Below, piece by piece: positions 27,109-35,910 of a stretch of DNA of 64,000 bases. This DNA comes from Pseudomonas putida W15Oct28. GTDB lineage: Bacteria > Pseudomonadota > Gammaproteobacteria > Pseudomonadales > Pseudomonadaceae. Every line of letters starts with the position of its first letter. Position 1 is the first letter of the stretch. The notes under the pieces were generated by a model. The model was not told the DNA's origin. It made no database searches and saw nothing but the letters and a program-made list of their open reading frames with translations. Made by a program: the position numbers and the translations under genes. The stretch lies in contig NZ_JENB01000011.1 of NCBI RefSeq assembly GCF_000708715.2, positions 1-64,000 on the forward strand. Direction: 5' to 3'.

Positions 27109-27441
27109 GTGCAGAGGATCAAGGGTTATCACGCCCATGTTTATTACGACGCAGCGACCATGGAGCAGGCCCGGGAACTGTGCGAGGAAGCGATGCGGCT
27201 GTTTCCCGTGACCATGGGGCGCATGCACCAGAAGCCGGTTGGGCCGCACCCGGACTGGAGCTGCCAGCTGGCGTTCGAGCCGGAATTTGTCGGGGTGGTG
27301 TTGCCTTGGTTGGCGCTGTATCGGAAGGGATTGGTGGTGTTCATGCACCCGCTGACCGGGGATGAACTGGCGGACCACCGGGACCATGCGATCTGGATGG
27401 GGGCTTTGCGGCCTTTGAACCTGTCGATTTTTGGTGGGTAG
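27109..27441 (+). CDS. DOPA 4,5-dioxygenase family protein
   Basis: A 110-residue protein of the DOPA 4,5-dioxygenase family. Conserved histidine motifs are present: GYHAHVYYD near the start, GPHPDWSCQLAF in the middle and FMHPLTGDELADHRDHAIWMG near the end. In fungi the family opens the DOPA ring on the way to betalain-like pigments. The bacterial role is unknown. GTG 27109 is preceded by CAGGAG at 6 bases. No other aromatic-degradation gene is near, so the substrate is open. Confidence 0.85.
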   Translation: MQRIKGYHAHVYYDAATMEQARELCEEAMRLFPVTMGRMHQKPVGPHPDWSCQLAFEPEFVGVVLPWLALYRKGLVVFMHPLTGDELADHRDHAIWMGALRPLNLSIFGG

Positions 27442-27460
27442 GTCTCTGTCACCTTTTCTG

Positions 27461-27550
27461 GCCTCTTCGCGGGCACGCCCGCTCCCACAAGTTCTCCACA
27501 GTTTTCAGTATCTGTGGGGTCCCTGTGGGAGCGGGCGTGCCCGCGAAGCA
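27461..27550. repeat. Inverted REP pair (dioxygenase/trpA junction)
   Basis: CTTCGCGGGCACGCCCGCTCCCACA and its complement TGTGGGAGCGGGCGTGCCCGCGAAG about 40 bases apart, between convergent genes. Confidence 0.9.
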
Positions 27551-27561
27551 GGCGACGCGGT

Positions 27562-28371
27562 TTAGCGGCGGGCGCCGCGCACCCCTTCTGCCAGTGCCGA
27601 GCACAGGCTGAGTACATCATTCACTGCCTGGTCGGAACTCTTGGCTTGGGCAATCTTGTCGACCAGCGCCGAGCCTACCACTACACCATCCGCCAGGCGG
27701 GCGATGTTCGCAGCCTGCTCCGGGGTACGAATGCCGAAACCAACGCTGATCGGCAGGTCGGTATGCCGGCGCAGGCGGGCAATGGCTTCGGTCACGTGCT
27801 CGGTGGTCGCCGAGCCGGCACCGGTCACACCGGCCACCGACACGTAGTACACAAACCCGGAGCTGCGCTCCAGCACGCGCGGCAGGCGCGCATCGTCGGT
27901 GGTCGGGGTGGTCAGGCGAATGAAGTCGATGCCTGCAGCCTGGGCCGGGGTGGCCAGTTCGGCGTCGTGCTCTGGCGGTAGGTCGACGATGATCAGGCCA
28001 TCGACGCCCGCTGCTTTTGCCTCAGCCACGAACGCATCCACGCCAAAGCGGTGGATCGGGTTGTAGTAGCCCATCAGCACGATTGGCGTGGTCTGGTTAT
28101 CCACACGGAATTCGCGAACCATCTGCAGGGTCTTGGCCAAGGTCTGGCCAGCTTCCAGTGCGCGCAGGGTGGCCAGCTGGATGGCCACGCCATCGGCCAT
28201 CGGGTCGGTGAACGGCATGCCCAGCTCGATCACATCGGCGCCGGCGGCCGGCAGGCCCTTGAGGATCTGCAGCGAGGCGTCGTAGCCCGGGTCGCCTGCG
28301 GTGACGAAGGTGACCAGTGCCGAACGGCCTTCGGCCTTCAGTTCGGCGAAGCGTTGTTCAAGACGGCTCAT
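27562..28371 (-). CDS. trpA: Tryptophan synthase alpha chain
   Basis: A 269-residue TIM-barrel enzyme that cleaves indole-3-glycerol phosphate to indole and glyceraldehyde-3-phosphate. The catalytic residues appear as Glu49 and Asp60 in [15 protein letters not shown], at the same numbers as in Salmonella. ATG 28371 overlaps the trpB stop as ATGA, so translation is coupled and subunits are made together. An open extension to 28443 runs into trpB and is not used. Confidence 0.97.
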   Translation of the reverse strand: MSRLEQRFAELKAEGRSALVTFVTAGDPGYDASLQILKGLPAAGADVIELGMPFTDPMADGVAIQLATLRALEAGQTLAKTLQMVREFRVDNQTTPIVLMGYYNPIHRFGVDAFVAEAKAAGVDGLIIVDLPPEHDAELATPAQAAGIDFIRLTTPTTDDARLPRVLERSSGFVYYVSVAGVTGAGSATTEHVTEAIARLRRHTDLPISVGFGIRTPEQAANIARLADGVVVGSALVDKIAQAKSSDQAVNDVLSLCSALAEGVRGARR

Positions 28372-29585
28372 GCCTGTTTCTCCTGGGCGGCCATGTGGTT
28401 CATGACGGTTTGCATGTCTTTGTCGCCGCGGCCCGACAGGCACACGACCATCAGGTGGTCCTTGGGCAGCTTCGGTGCGCGCTTGATCGCTTCGGCCAGG
28501 GCGTGGGAGCTTTCCAGCGCCGGGATGATGCCTTCCAGGCGGCAGCTGGCGTGGAACGCATCCAGCGCTTCGTCATCGGTAATGCTGACGTACTCGACGC
28601 GTTTCACTTCGTGCAGGTAGGCGTGCTCCGGGCCGATGCCCGGGTAGTCGAGGCCTGCGGAAATCGAGTGGGCGTCGGTGATCTGGCCGTCTGCATCTTG
28701 CAGCAGGTAGGTGCGGTTGCCGTGCAGCACGCCCGGTACGCCGCCGTTCAGGCTGGCAGCGTGCTTGTCGGTGTGCACGCCGTGGCCACCGGCTTCGACG
28801 CCGATGATCTGCACGCTCGGCTCTTCGAGGAACTCATGGAACAGGCCCATGGCGTTGGAGCCACCACCGACGCAGGCAACCAGGCTGTCTGGCAGGCGGC
28901 CTTCCTTCTCTTGCAACTGAACGCGTGTTTCTTTGCCGATGATCGACTGGAAATCGCGGACCATGGCCGGGTACGGGTGTGGGCCAGCGACGGTGCCGAT
29001 CAGGTAGAAAGTGTCTTCGACGTTGGTGACCCAGTCGCGCAGGGCTTCGTTCATGGCGTCTTTCAGGGTGCCGGTACCGGCCGTGACCGGGACTATTTCG
29101 GCGCCCAGCAGCTTCATGCGGAACACGTTGGCCTGCTGGCGCTCGATGTCGGTAGCGCCCATGTAGATCACGCACGGCAGGCCGAAGCGGGCAGCCACGG
29201 TGGCGGTGGCCACGCCGTGCATGCCGGCGCCGGTTTCGGCGATCAGGCGCTTCTTGCCCATGCGCTTGGCCAGCAGCACCTGGCCGATGCAGTTGTTCAC
29301 CTTGTGCGCGCCGGTGTGGTTGAGCTCTTCACGCTTGAAGAAGATCTTCGCGCCGCCACAGTGCTCGGTCAGGCGCTCGGCGAAGTACAGCGGGTTGGGG
29401 CGGCCGATGTAGTCGCGCTGGAAATAGGCCAGCTCTTCGAGGAACTTGGGGTCTGCCTTGGCCGCTTCGTATTCGCGGGCCAGGTCCAGCACCAGTGGCA
29501 TCAGGGTTTCGGCCACGTAGCGGCCGCCGAACGAGCCGAACAGGCCATTGGCGTCGGGGCCGGGGCGGTATTGGGACTGGGTCAT
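28368..29585 (-). CDS. trpB: Tryptophan synthase beta chain
   Basis: A 405-residue PLP enzyme that joins indole and serine to tryptophan. [10 protein letters not shown] contains the PLP lysine (Lys95), [12 protein letters not shown] the conserved acidic catalytic segment, and [13 protein letters not shown] the phosphate-binding loop. It forms the trpBA operon and is divergent from trpI. In Pseudomonas trpBA is known to be induced by indoleglycerol phosphate through TrpI rather than by tryptophan attenuation. No leader peptide is seen here, which agrees. Confidence 0.98.
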   Translation of the reverse strand: MTQSQYRPGPDANGLFGSFGGRYVAETLMPLVLDLAREYEAAKADPKFLEELAYFQRDYIGRPNPLYFAERLTEHCGGAKIFFKREELNHTGAHKVNNCIGQVLLAKRMGKKRLIAETGAGMHGVATATVAARFGLPCVIYMGATDIERQQANVFRMKLLGAEIVPVTAGTGTLKDAMNEALRDWVTNVEDTFYLIGTVAGPHPYPAMVRDFQSIIGKETRVQLQEKEGRLPDSLVACVGGGSNAMGLFHEFLEEPSVQIIGVEAGGHGVHTDKHAASLNGGVPGVLHGNRTYLLQDADGQITDAHSISAGLDYPGIGPEHAYLHEVKRVEYVSITDDEALDAFHASCRLEGIIPALESSHALAEAIKRAPKLPKDHLMVVCLSGRGDKDMQTVMNHMAAQEKQA

Positions 29586-29672
29586 GGGGCGCTCCAGGGC
29601 GTAATGAATGAGTGATGGGCTTTACTCTAACCACGGCAAGCCCGGCTGAAAACCGATAAGATTGCGCAAACG

Positions 29673-29689
29673 TGTCAGAAAAACTCACA
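29673..29689. promoter_or_regulatory. Possible TrpI binding site
   Basis: TGTCAG (29673-29678) and CTCACA (29684-29689) form an imperfect LysR-type dyad. It lies just before the trpI start in the 110-base trpB/trpI gap. It suits autoregulation and activation of trpBA, but is assigned by position and symmetry only. Confidence 0.35.
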
Positions 29690-29695
29690 GGTACC

Positions 29696-30592
29696 ATGGC
29701 CCACGACCTCCCTCCCCTGAATGCCCTGCGCGCCTTCGAGGCTACCGCCAGGCTCAACAGCGTCAGCCAGGCGGCTGAAGCGCTGCATGTTACCCATGGC
29801 GCTGTCAGCCGGCAGATCAAGGTACTGGAGGAGCACCTTGGCGTGGCCCTGTTCGTCAAGGACGGGCGTGGCATCAAACTCACAGATGCAGGCATCCGGC
29901 TGCGTGATGCCAGTGGCGAGGCTTTCGACCGGCTGCGCAGTGTGTGTGCCGAGCTCAGCCGCGATGTCAGCGAGGCGCCGTTCGTGCTGGGCTGCTCGGG
30001 CAGCCTGCTGGCGCGCTGGTTCATTCCGAGGCTGGGGCGCCTGAAGGCGGATTTGCCCGAATTGCGCCTGCATTTGTCAGCCGGTGAAGGTGACCTCGAC
30101 CCGCGTCGCCCAGGGCTTGATGCATTGCTGGTGTACGCCGAGCCGCCATGGCCTGCGGACATGCAGGTGCATGTGCTGGCCGAGGAGCGTATCGGCCCGG
30201 TGCTCAGCCCGCACTTTGCCGGCTTCGAACGCTTGCGTGGGGCGCCTGCCAGCGCCCTGCTGGAGGAGGCGCTGCTGCATACCACGTCACGTCCGCAAGC
30301 ATGGCCCACCTGGGGTCAGCAGCAGGGACTGGACCCGGCCAGGTTGCACTACGGCCAGGCGTTCGAGCATTTGTATTATTTGCTGGAGGCGGCGGTTGCA
30401 GGCCTTGGCGTGGCCATTGCGCCGCAGCCACTGGTGGCGGATGACTTGCGGGCTGGGCGCCTCAGCGCGCCGTGGGGGTTTTCCCCTACCCCGGCAGCGT
30501 TGGCGTTGTGGGTGCCGCGGCGCGCCGCAGATGGGCGCGCCGAGCAGTTGGCGCAGTGGCTGCGCCGCGAATTGGAACGCCAGGCGGGTTAG
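29696..30592 (+). CDS. trpI: LysR-family activator of trpBA
   Basis: 298 residues. The N-terminal helix-turn-helix is [20 protein letters not shown] followed by [20 protein letters not shown], and a co-inducer domain starts near 90. Its position divergent from trpBA is diagnostic: in pseudomonads TrpI activates trpBA with indoleglycerol phosphate. ATG 29696 is used (AGG 5 bases upstream). The in-frame GTG 29672 would overlap the putative operator. The stop nearly touches the convergent gene at 30589, with 4 bases shared. Confidence 0.93.
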   Translation: MAHDLPPLNALRAFEATARLNSVSQAAEALHVTHGAVSRQIKVLEEHLGVALFVKDGRGIKLTDAGIRLRDASGEAFDRLRSVCAELSRDVSEAPFVLGCSGSLLARWFIPRLGRLKADLPELRLHLSAGEGDLDPRRPGLDALLVYAEPPWPADMQVHVLAEERIGPVLSPHFAGFERLRGAPASALLEEALLHTTSRPQAWPTWGQQQGLDPARLHYGQAFEHLYYLLEAAVAGLGVAIAPQPLVADDLRAGRLSAPWGFSPTPAALALWVPRRAADGRAEQLAQWLRRELERQAG

Positions 30593-30912
30593 TTGCGACG
30601 GGTCAGCAGATAGGCCGCCAGCAGGCCGAGGGCGCCAATCGCCACGCCCGCTGTTGTAACCGGGTGCTCCTGCGCGTAATCACGGGTCGCGATACCGGTC
30701 TGGCGGGTGCGGGTCTTCACTTCCTCGTAAGCATCACTGAGCAGGCTACGCGAGTGTTTCAGCGCGCTTTCGGCGTTGCTGCGGATTGCCTTCACCGACT
30801 TCTGGGACTCTTCCGACGCGTCATGCTTGAGGTTTTCCAGGCTTTTCAGAAGGCTTTCGATCTCCGCTTCCATGCTTTCCAGGGATGTTTTACGCAGCGA
30901 GTTGCGGTGCAT
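30589..30912 (-). CDS. ElaB/YqjD/DUF883 family membrane-anchored protein
   Basis: 107 residues. A long charged amphipathic N-terminal region ([20 protein letters not shown] onward) is predicted to form coiled coil. A single C-terminal membrane segment, [19 protein letters not shown], ends in TRRN. This is the layout of tail-anchored YqjD/ElaB proteins, which bind ribosomes at the membrane in stationary phase in E. coli. ATG 30912 has AAGGAGAG upstream. The gene overlaps the end of trpI by 4 bases on the opposite strand. Confidence 0.85.
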   Translation of the reverse strand: MHRNSLRKTSLESMEAEIESLLKSLENLKHDASEESQKSVKAIRSNAESALKHSRSLLSDAYEEVKTRTRQTGIATRDYAQEHPVTTAGVAIGALGLLAAYLLTRRN

Positions 30913-31075
30913 GTTGACTCTCCTTTGCAGTATGGGCTGTAAAGGTTGCGACCCTTGGCCTGCGCGAAAGTGCGATCGAACTTTCACCTTTGCGGACGGC
31001 TCGCAGGTAAACCGGGCCTACGCTGCTAGGCTGGCTGCTAGGCTAAAAAATCACCGTTATCCAAGGAGCGTGAAC

Positions 31076-31291
31076 ATGACTGACCATCACACGTACAAGA
31101 AGATCGAGCTGGTGGGATCTTCGCCGACCAGTATCGAAGACGCGATCAACAATGCCCTGGCCGAAGCCGGCAAGAGCATCAAGCACCTGGAATGGTTTGA
31201 AGTGATCGATACCCGTGGGCACATCCGCGACAACAAGGCGGCGCACTTCCAGGTCACGCTGAAGGTGGGCTTCCGTGTCGCCAACAGCTGA
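31076..31291 (+). CDS. Dodecin, flavin-binding protein
   Basis: A 71-residue protein of the dodecin family, which forms hollow dodecamers that store FMN, FAD or riboflavin. Family marks include [20 protein letters not shown], the flavin-stacking tryptophan in [13 protein letters not shown], and a terminal beta strand [17 protein letters not shown] precedes the start. It is monocistronic: a terminator follows at 31337. Confidence 0.95.
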   Translation: MTDHHTYKKIELVGSSPTSIEDAINNALAEAGKSIKHLEWFEVIDTRGHIRDNKAAHFQVTLKVGFRVANS

Positions 31292-31336
31292 AACAGCGCC
31301 GGGCTGGATGATCCGGGCTTGATGGGGTATTTAGGA

Positions 31337-31366
31337 AGGGGGCGCCTTGGCGTGCGCCCTTTCTGA
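31337..31366 (+). terminator. Rho-independent terminator after dodecin
   Basis: GGGCGC (31341-31346) pairs with GCGCCC (31355-31360) and TTTCT follows. It separates dodecin from the DUF1161 gene. Confidence 0.75.
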
Positions 31367-31392
31367 TTTCATCTGCACAAGGAACGCGATCG

Positions 31393-31614
31393 ATGAACAA
31401 ACTGATTCTGGCGCTGGGCCTGATGACACTGGCCGGTGGTGCGCTGGCGGCGGGCAAGCCGTGCGAAGAACTGAAGGCGGAGATTGCCGCCAAGCTGGAT
31501 GCCAAAGGGGTTACTGGCTACAAGCTGGAGATCGTCAACAAGGGCGAGCCGGCCGGCAAGGTGATTGGTAGCTGCGAGGCGGGTACCAAAGAGATTGTGT
31601 ACCGCCGCGGTTGA
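31393..31614 (+). CDS. DUF1161 secreted protein (copy 1)
   Basis: 73 residues with a signal peptide, MNKLILALGLMTLAGGALAA, leaving a mature protein of about 54 residues. Mature part: GKPCEELKAEIAAKLDAKGV then YKLEIV and a second cysteine in GSCEAGTKEIVY. The two cysteines could form a disulfide in the periplasm. This is the DUF1161 family, of unknown function. A second copy lies at 33371, on the other side of the LLM/OsmC divergent pair. Confidence 0.88.
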   Translation: MNKLILALGLMTLAGGALAAGKPCEELKAEIAAKLDAKGVTGYKLEIVNKGEPAGKVIGSCEAGTKEIVYRRG

Positions 31615-31625
31615 TGTGTTGGCTT

Positions 31626-31710
31626 TTTCGCGGGCTTGCCCGCTCCCACAGGTAATCTACAGGTTCAAGCACCTGTGCAGTCCTGTGGGAGCGGGCGAGC
31701 CCGCGAAGAA
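31626..31710. repeat. Inverted REP pair (DUF1161/LLM junction)
   Basis: TTTCGCGGGCTTGCCCGCTCCCACAGG and its inverse CCTGTGGGAGCGGGCGAGCCCGCGAA, about 35 bases apart between convergent genes. Confidence 0.9.
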
Positions 31711-31712
31711 GG

Positions 31713-32717
31713 TCACTCGGTCTTGAGTGCCTGCGCCAGCAGTTCATAGGACCGGATCCGGTCCGCATGCTCATACAGGTCGCAGGTAAAGATCAGCTCG
31801 TCCGCCCCGGTCTGCTCCAGCAGCACCTCCACCTTGGCCCTTACCTTCTGCGGGCTGCCGATCATCGCCAGGCCCAGGAAGCTGCCCACCGTTTCCCGCT
31901 CATGGGGCAACCACAGCCCATCCATGCTTTCCACCGGCGGTTTTTGCATCAGGCTCTGGCCGCGGATCAGCGCCAGGATGCGTTGGTACACCGAGGTTGC
32001 CAGGTATTCGGCCTTTTCGTCTGTTTCTGCCACCACCATGGGGATGCCCAGCATCACATACGGCTTGTCCAGCGTGGTCGATGGCTTGAAATGATTGCGG
32101 TAAACGCGGATCGCCTCGTGTATGTAGCGCGGCGCAAAGTGCGAAGCGAAGGCATAGGGCATACCGCGCATGCCCGCCAGCTGGGCGCTGAACAGGCTGG
32201 AACCCAGCAGCCACATTGGCACGTCAGTGTCGTACCCCGGCACGGCGATTACTTTTTGATCATCGGTACGTGGGCCGAGGTAGCGCGACAGCTCCTCGAC
32301 ATCGTCCGGGAAGTCGTCCGGGCCGCCAGCGCGGTCGCGGCGCAGGGCGTAGGCCGTCATCTGGTCCGAACCCGGCGCACGCCCCAGGCCCAGGTCGATA
32401 CGCCCCGGGTACAGGCTGGCCAGGGTGCCGAACTGTTCGGCGATCACCAGTGGTGCGTGGTTGGGCAGCATCACCCCGCCAGAGCCCACGCGAATGCTCG
32501 AAGTACCCCCGGCCAGATAACCGATCAGCACTGACGTCGCCGAACTGGCGATGCCGTCCATGTTGTGGTGCTCGGCCACCCAGAAGCGGTTGTAGCCAAA
32601 ACGCTCGACGTGTTGCGCCAGGTCCAGCGAGTTGCGCAGCGACTGCGCCGGGCCTGCATCGGCGCGCACGGGCACCAGGTCGAGGGTGGATATTTTCAGG
32701 TCACGCAGCTGCGTCAT
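31713..32717 (-). CDS. Luciferase-like (LLM class) flavin-dependent monooxygenase
   Basis: A 334-residue TIM-barrel protein of the bacterial luciferase-like group. [20 protein letters not shown] and [20 protein letters not shown], then [17 protein letters not shown], mark the FMNH2-binding face typical of the MsnO8/YhbW type. The oxidised substrate is unknown. The start 32717 has GCGGAGG upstream. The frame stays open to 33347 but that part overlaps osmC on the other strand and is not coding. It is divergent from osmC. Confidence 0.88.
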   Translation of the reverse strand: MTQLRDLKISTLDLVPVRADAGPAQSLRNSLDLAQHVERFGYNRFWVAEHHNMDGIASSATSVLIGYLAGGTSSIRVGSGGVMLPNHAPLVIAEQFGTLASLYPGRIDLGLGRAPGSDQMTAYALRRDRAGGPDDFPDDVEELSRYLGPRTDDQKVIAVPGYDTDVPMWLLGSSLFSAQLAGMRGMPYAFASHFAPRYIHEAIRVYRNHFKPSTTLDKPYVMLGIPMVVAETDEKAEYLATSVYQRILALIRGQSLMQKPPVESMDGLWLPHERETVGSFLGLAMIGSPQKVRAKVEVLLEQTGADELIFTCDLYEHADRIRSYELLAQALKTE

Positions 32718-32871
32718 TGGAGCCTCCGCAAAGGTGGTTGGCCAGAGGCCTTTGTAACTCTGTATGGGCATATTCGGGGGATTCAATGTTTGCTGTGCGA
32801 TTGGTCTGAACTTGCCGTAAGCGGCTGCCCTCTGAATCCATAAGCACGTAACCGAATGACCAGGAGGCAGC

Positions 32872-33297
32872 ATGAAAAAGACAGCATCGGCAATTTGGCA
32901 AGGTGGCTTGAAGGATGGCAAGGGCCTGCTTTCTACCGAAAGCGGCGCGCTCAAGCAGAACCCGTATGGCTTCAACACCCGATTCGAGGGCACCCCCGGG
33001 ACCAACCCGGAGGAGCTGATTGGTGCGGCGCATGCGGGCTGTTTCTCGATGGCGTTGTCGATGATGCTCGGTGAAGCAGGGCTGACAGCGGACCGGATCG
33101 ACACCGCTGCCGAGGTGACGCTCGACAAGCTGCCTGATGGTTTTGCCATCACGGCCGTGCATCTGGTGCTCCGGGCCAAGGTACCGGGGGCAAGCGAGGC
33201 GCAGTTCCTGGAGATTGCCAACAAGGCCAAGGAAGGGTGCCCGGTGTCCAAGGTGCTGAACGCAAAAATCAGCCTGGATGCGGCGCTAGTGGGCTGA
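32872..33297 (+). CDS. osmC: OsmC-family peroxiredoxin (organic hydroperoxide reductase)
   Basis: A 141-residue thiol peroxidase. Peroxidatic Cys57 is in [12 protein letters not shown] and resolving Cys123 in [10 protein letters not shown]. The arginine that activates the peroxidatic cysteine in the family is likely in the RFEG segment. The N-terminus [20 protein letters not shown] places it with OsmC rather than Ohr. CAGGAGG precedes the start. OsmC genes are usually stress and stationary-phase induced; no promoter was assigned here. Confidence 0.92.
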   Translation: MKKTASAIWQGGLKDGKGLLSTESGALKQNPYGFNTRFEGTPGTNPEELIGAAHAGCFSMALSMMLGEAGLTADRIDTAAEVTLDKLPDGFAITAVHLVLRAKVPGASEAQFLEIANKAKEGCPVSKVLNAKISLDAALVG

Positions 33298-33370
33298 AGC
33301 GGCGCAACGGAGGCGGTTTGCTGTAGTCTAAACAGCGTCGGCAGCACGCTGCCTTTTCAGGAGCCGTTCC

Positions 33371-33604
33371 ATGATTCGCGTAGCAATCGCCGTGTTGGCT
33401 TCCCTGGTCGCCACGTCTACGTTGGCGGCGGTCAAGCCGTGCGAAGAGCTGAAAGCCGAGATCGAGGCCAAGATCCAGGCTCAGGGTGTGCCGTCCTACA
33501 CCCTGGAGATCGTGCCCAACAGTGAGGTCAAGGACCAGAACATGGTCGTCGGGACTTGCGATGGCGGCACGAAGAAGATCATTTATCAAAAGAATGATCG
33601 GTAG
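33371..33604 (+). CDS. DUF1161 secreted protein (copy 2)
   Basis: 77 residues with signal peptide MIRVAIAVLASLVATSTLAA. The mature part, VKPCEELKAEIEAKIQAQGV then YTLEIV and VGTCDGGTKKIIY, is clearly paralogous to the copy at 31393, with both cysteines kept. There are 73 bases between it and osmC, so read-through from osmC is possible. Function unknown. Confidence 0.88.
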   Translation: MIRVAIAVLASLVATSTLAAVKPCEELKAEIEAKIQAQGVPSYTLEIVPNSEVKDQNMVVGTCDGGTKKIIYQKNDR

Positions 33605-33616
33605 GCTCGGGATTAT

Positions 33617-33727
33617 GGGGCCGCTTTGCGGCCCTTTCGCGACACAAGGCCGCTCCCACAAAGGCCCTGCATACGCCGATCAATGTGGGAGCGGCCTTGT
33701 GTCGCGATGGGCTGCAAAGCAGCCCCC
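33617..33727. repeat. Inverted REP pair (DUF1161/lipoprotein junction)
   Basis: GGGGCCGCTTTGCGGCCC plus CGCGACACAAGGCCGCTCCCACA, then the inverted TGTGGGAGCGGCCTTGTGTCGCG and GGGCTGCAAAGCAGCCCC. It lies between convergent genes. Confidence 0.9.
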
Positions 33728-33730
33728 CAT

Positions 33731-34144
33731 TCACGGAATGCAGAACACGTCGCTAGGCTCGTTCACCACTACCTTGCGGCTTGCGTCATACAGCAGCACC
33801 TGCGGCTCCATCACCGGGGCCCGTGCTTCCAGGCGATAACGTTCACCGGCCTTGAAGTCGTCAAAGCGTACGGTCAGGTAGCAGGTGCGGTCCCTGGGTT
33901 CGGACATGATGCCGCCCGCGTAGATTTCATAATCGAAGCGCACCACCAGTTCGTGCTTGCCCGGCGTTACCTGAAAGTAACGGCCGTCATCCAGGCGCTT
34001 GCCATCGAGGCGGTCGGCCATGATCACCCGGCCGGGGGTCATGGTGTAGAGATCGACCCAGGCCTGCTTGGGGTCGACGGGTGGCAAGGGGCTGGCGCAA
34101 GCCCCCAGTGCACTGAGGGCGATCAGCATCATGGGCTGGCGCAT
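33731..34144 (-). CDS. Small lipoprotein (paralogue 1 of a tandem pair)
   Basis: 137 residues. The signal sequence ends in a lipobox LGAC (Cys16), after which the mature protein begins CASPLPPVDPKQAWVDLY. A predicted beta-rich domain follows, with DDGRYFQVTPGKHELVVRF resembling PEGA-like surface modules, and two later cysteines. The next gene upstream has the same length and plan. Function unknown. The +2 residue is Ala, so outer-membrane sorting is expected. Confidence 0.82.
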   Translation of the reverse strand: MRQPMMLIALSALGACASPLPPVDPKQAWVDLYTMTPGRVIMADRLDGKRLDDGRYFQVTPGKHELVVRFDYEIYAGGIMSEPRDRTCYLTVRFDDFKAGERYRLEARAPVMEPQVLLYDASRKVVVNEPSDVFCIP

Positions 34145-34199
34145 GGCAAAACTCCCACTTGCGATTTACACGTTACAAGCATAGCGCCGTTTCTACCGT

Positions 34200-34613
34200 T
34201 CAGGTGCGTTGGCAGCCTGCTGGCAAGCCTTGGCCGACCATTTTTTGCCGGTCGTCGTAAAGCTTGATCCAGGGGCGGAAGCCGATACTGCCCGCGTGCA
34301 GCTGGTAGCGCTGGCCGGCGCCGAAGTCCTTGAAGGTCAGCTTGACCTGGCAATCACGCCACAACGGCTCGTCGACGGGGCCGATATTGCTGGGGGTGAC
34401 CGGGAACTGGTAGCGCACGGTCAGCTCGTGGCTGCCGGGCTGTACTTCGAAATAGCGGCTGTCGGCCCAGTCACGCTCATCTACCTGCACGGCGTCCAGC
34501 GAGGTGTCGTCGTAGGGCGTGAGGTCGATCCAGGCCTGGTTCGGGTCCGGGGCTGGCAACGTGGAACAGGCGGATATCAGCAACAGTGAACCGGCGACCA
34601 ACAATGCACGCAT
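34200..34613 (-). CDS. Small lipoprotein (paralogue 2 of a tandem pair)
   Basis: 137 residues from ATG 34613 (GGGGGAG upstream). The lipobox is ISAC; mature start CSTLPAPDPNQAWIDLTPYD. DSRYFEVQPGSHELTVRY and a cysteine-containing WRDCQVKLTFKDFGAGQRY align with paralogue 1. The two probably arose by tandem duplication and are transcribed together with 55 bases between. It is divergent from the lipoprotein aminopeptidase gene. Function unknown. Confidence 0.82.
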   Translation of the reverse strand: MRALLVAGSLLLISACSTLPAPDPNQAWIDLTPYDDTSLDAVQVDERDWADSRYFEVQPGSHELTVRYQFPVTPSNIGPVDEPLWRDCQVKLTFKDFGAGQRYQLHAGSIGFRPWIKLYDDRQKMVGQGLPAGCQRT

Positions 34614-34680
34614 GGCGAAACTCCCCCTTGGCGAGATAGTCTTGAAGCGAATTGGCCTTGAGCGAGTCAGACAGTCCCGG

Positions 34681-35772
34681 ATGCTTCGACTTTTTCTTAT
34701 GCAGCGCTCAGGCCCTGGGGCACTCGACCGCGTTTTCATCCCTTTTGTTCCCCTGCTGGCGGCGCTCCTGCTGAACGGTTGCAGCAGCGTTGCCTACTAT
34801 GGGCAGCTGGCCGAGGGCCAATTGCAGCTGCTGCGCGCGCGTCAGCCCGTCGCGCAGGTGGTGGCTGACCCGGCCACGTCACCGCAATTACGCTCGCGCC
34901 TGGCGCACGCTGAACAGGCGCGGGTGTTCGCCAGCCAGCAGTTGAAACTGCCGGATAACCGCAGCTACCGGGTGTATGCCGACATTGGCCGGCCCTATGT
35001 GGTGTGGAATGTGTTCGCCACGCCGGAGTTGTCATTGCAGCCGGTGACGCACTGTTTCCCGATCGCGGGGTGCGTGGCCTATCGCGGCTACTACCAGCAA
35101 GGTGCGGCACGCGGGGCAGCGGCATTGATGCGCGAGGACGGCCTGGATGTGTATCTGGGTGGCGTGGAGGCTTACTCGACCCTGGGCTGGTTCGACGACC
35201 CGATCTTGTCGTCAATGGCCGGCTGGGGCCACGAGCGCCTGGCCACGCTCATCTTCCATGAGCTGGCTCACCAGCGCTTCTATGTGCAGGACGATACCGA
35301 GTTCAACGAATCGTTTGCGTCCTTTGTCGAGCAGGAAGGCACCCGGCAATGGCGCGTGTCCCGTGGGCTTGCCGCAGTTGGCGAGGAGCAGGGGCAACAG
35401 CGTGACCAGTTCATCCGGCTGGTGCTGGCCAGCCGTGAGCGGTTGCAGGCGATTTATGCCGGCCCGCTGGACGATGCGCACAAGCGGCTGGCCAAACAGG
35501 CCGAGTTTGAGCGGTTGAGGGGTGAGTACCGGCAGGTGCGCGATGGCCAGTGGGGCGGTGACAAGCGCTATGACGCCTGGGTGTATGGGCCGATGAACAA
35601 TGCCAAGTTGTTACCGTTTGGGCTGTATGACCAGTGGGTGCCGGCGTTTGCGGCGGTGTTTCGTGAGGTGGGTGGGGATTGGGCGCGGTTTTACGAGCGG
35701 GTCGAGCAACTGGGGCGGTTGCCGATTGAAGAGCGGAAGGCGGCGTTGCAGCGGTTGATGGTTAGCCGGTGA
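34681..35772 (+). CDS. Predicted membrane-anchored zinc aminopeptidase (DUF2265 family)
   Basis: 363 residues. A hydrophobic start is followed by a lipobox-like LLNGCSS (Cys about 38), so it is a likely lipoprotein. The zinc site is HELAHQ in TLIFHELAHQRFYVQ, with ESFASFVEQEG about 20 residues later providing the third ligand, as in gluzincins. ATG 34699 is an alternative start. The family is annotated as putative aminopeptidase with little experimental support. Confidence 0.85.
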   Translation: MLRLFLMQRSGPGALDRVFIPFVPLLAALLLNGCSSVAYYGQLAEGQLQLLRARQPVAQVVADPATSPQLRSRLAHAEQARVFASQQLKLPDNRSYRVYADIGRPYVVWNVFATPELSLQPVTHCFPIAGCVAYRGYYQQGAARGAAALMREDGLDVYLGGVEAYSTLGWFDDPILSSMAGWGHERLATLIFHELAHQRFYVQDDTEFNESFASFVEQEGTRQWRVSRGLAAVGEEQGQQRDQFIRLVLASRERLQAIYAGPLDDAHKRLAKQAEFERLRGEYRQVRDGQWGGDKRYDAWVYGPMNNAKLLPFGLYDQWVPAFAAVFREVGGDWARFYERVEQLGRLPIEERKAALQRLMVSR

Positions 35773-35778
35773 GACTTT

Positions 35779-35903
35779 GGGGCCGCTTTGCGGCCCATCC
35801 GACCGGTCCGGCGCCCCGGCAAGGCCGCTCCCACATTGATCGGCTTACGCAGAGCCTTTGTGGGAGCGGCCTTGTGTCGCGAAAGGGCTGCAAAGCAGCC
35901 CCC
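35779..35903. repeat. Inverted REP pair (aminopeptidase/HAD junction)
   Basis: GGGGCCGCTTTGCGGCCC with a diverged spacer and AAGGCCGCTCCCACA, then TGTGGGAGCGGCCTTGTGTCGCG and GGGCTGCAAAGCAGCCCC. It lies between convergent genes. Confidence 0.88.
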
Positions 35904-35910
35904 ATGGCCC

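Noticed and set aside
29586..29672. Tryptophan attenuator before trpBA
   Set aside because: No Trp-rich leader peptide or antiterminator/terminator pair is present. Control by TrpI is the known mode.
31713..33347. Long upstream extension of the LLM monooxygenase
   Set aside because: The extension is antisense to osmC. The start at 32717 has a good ribosome site and matches family length.
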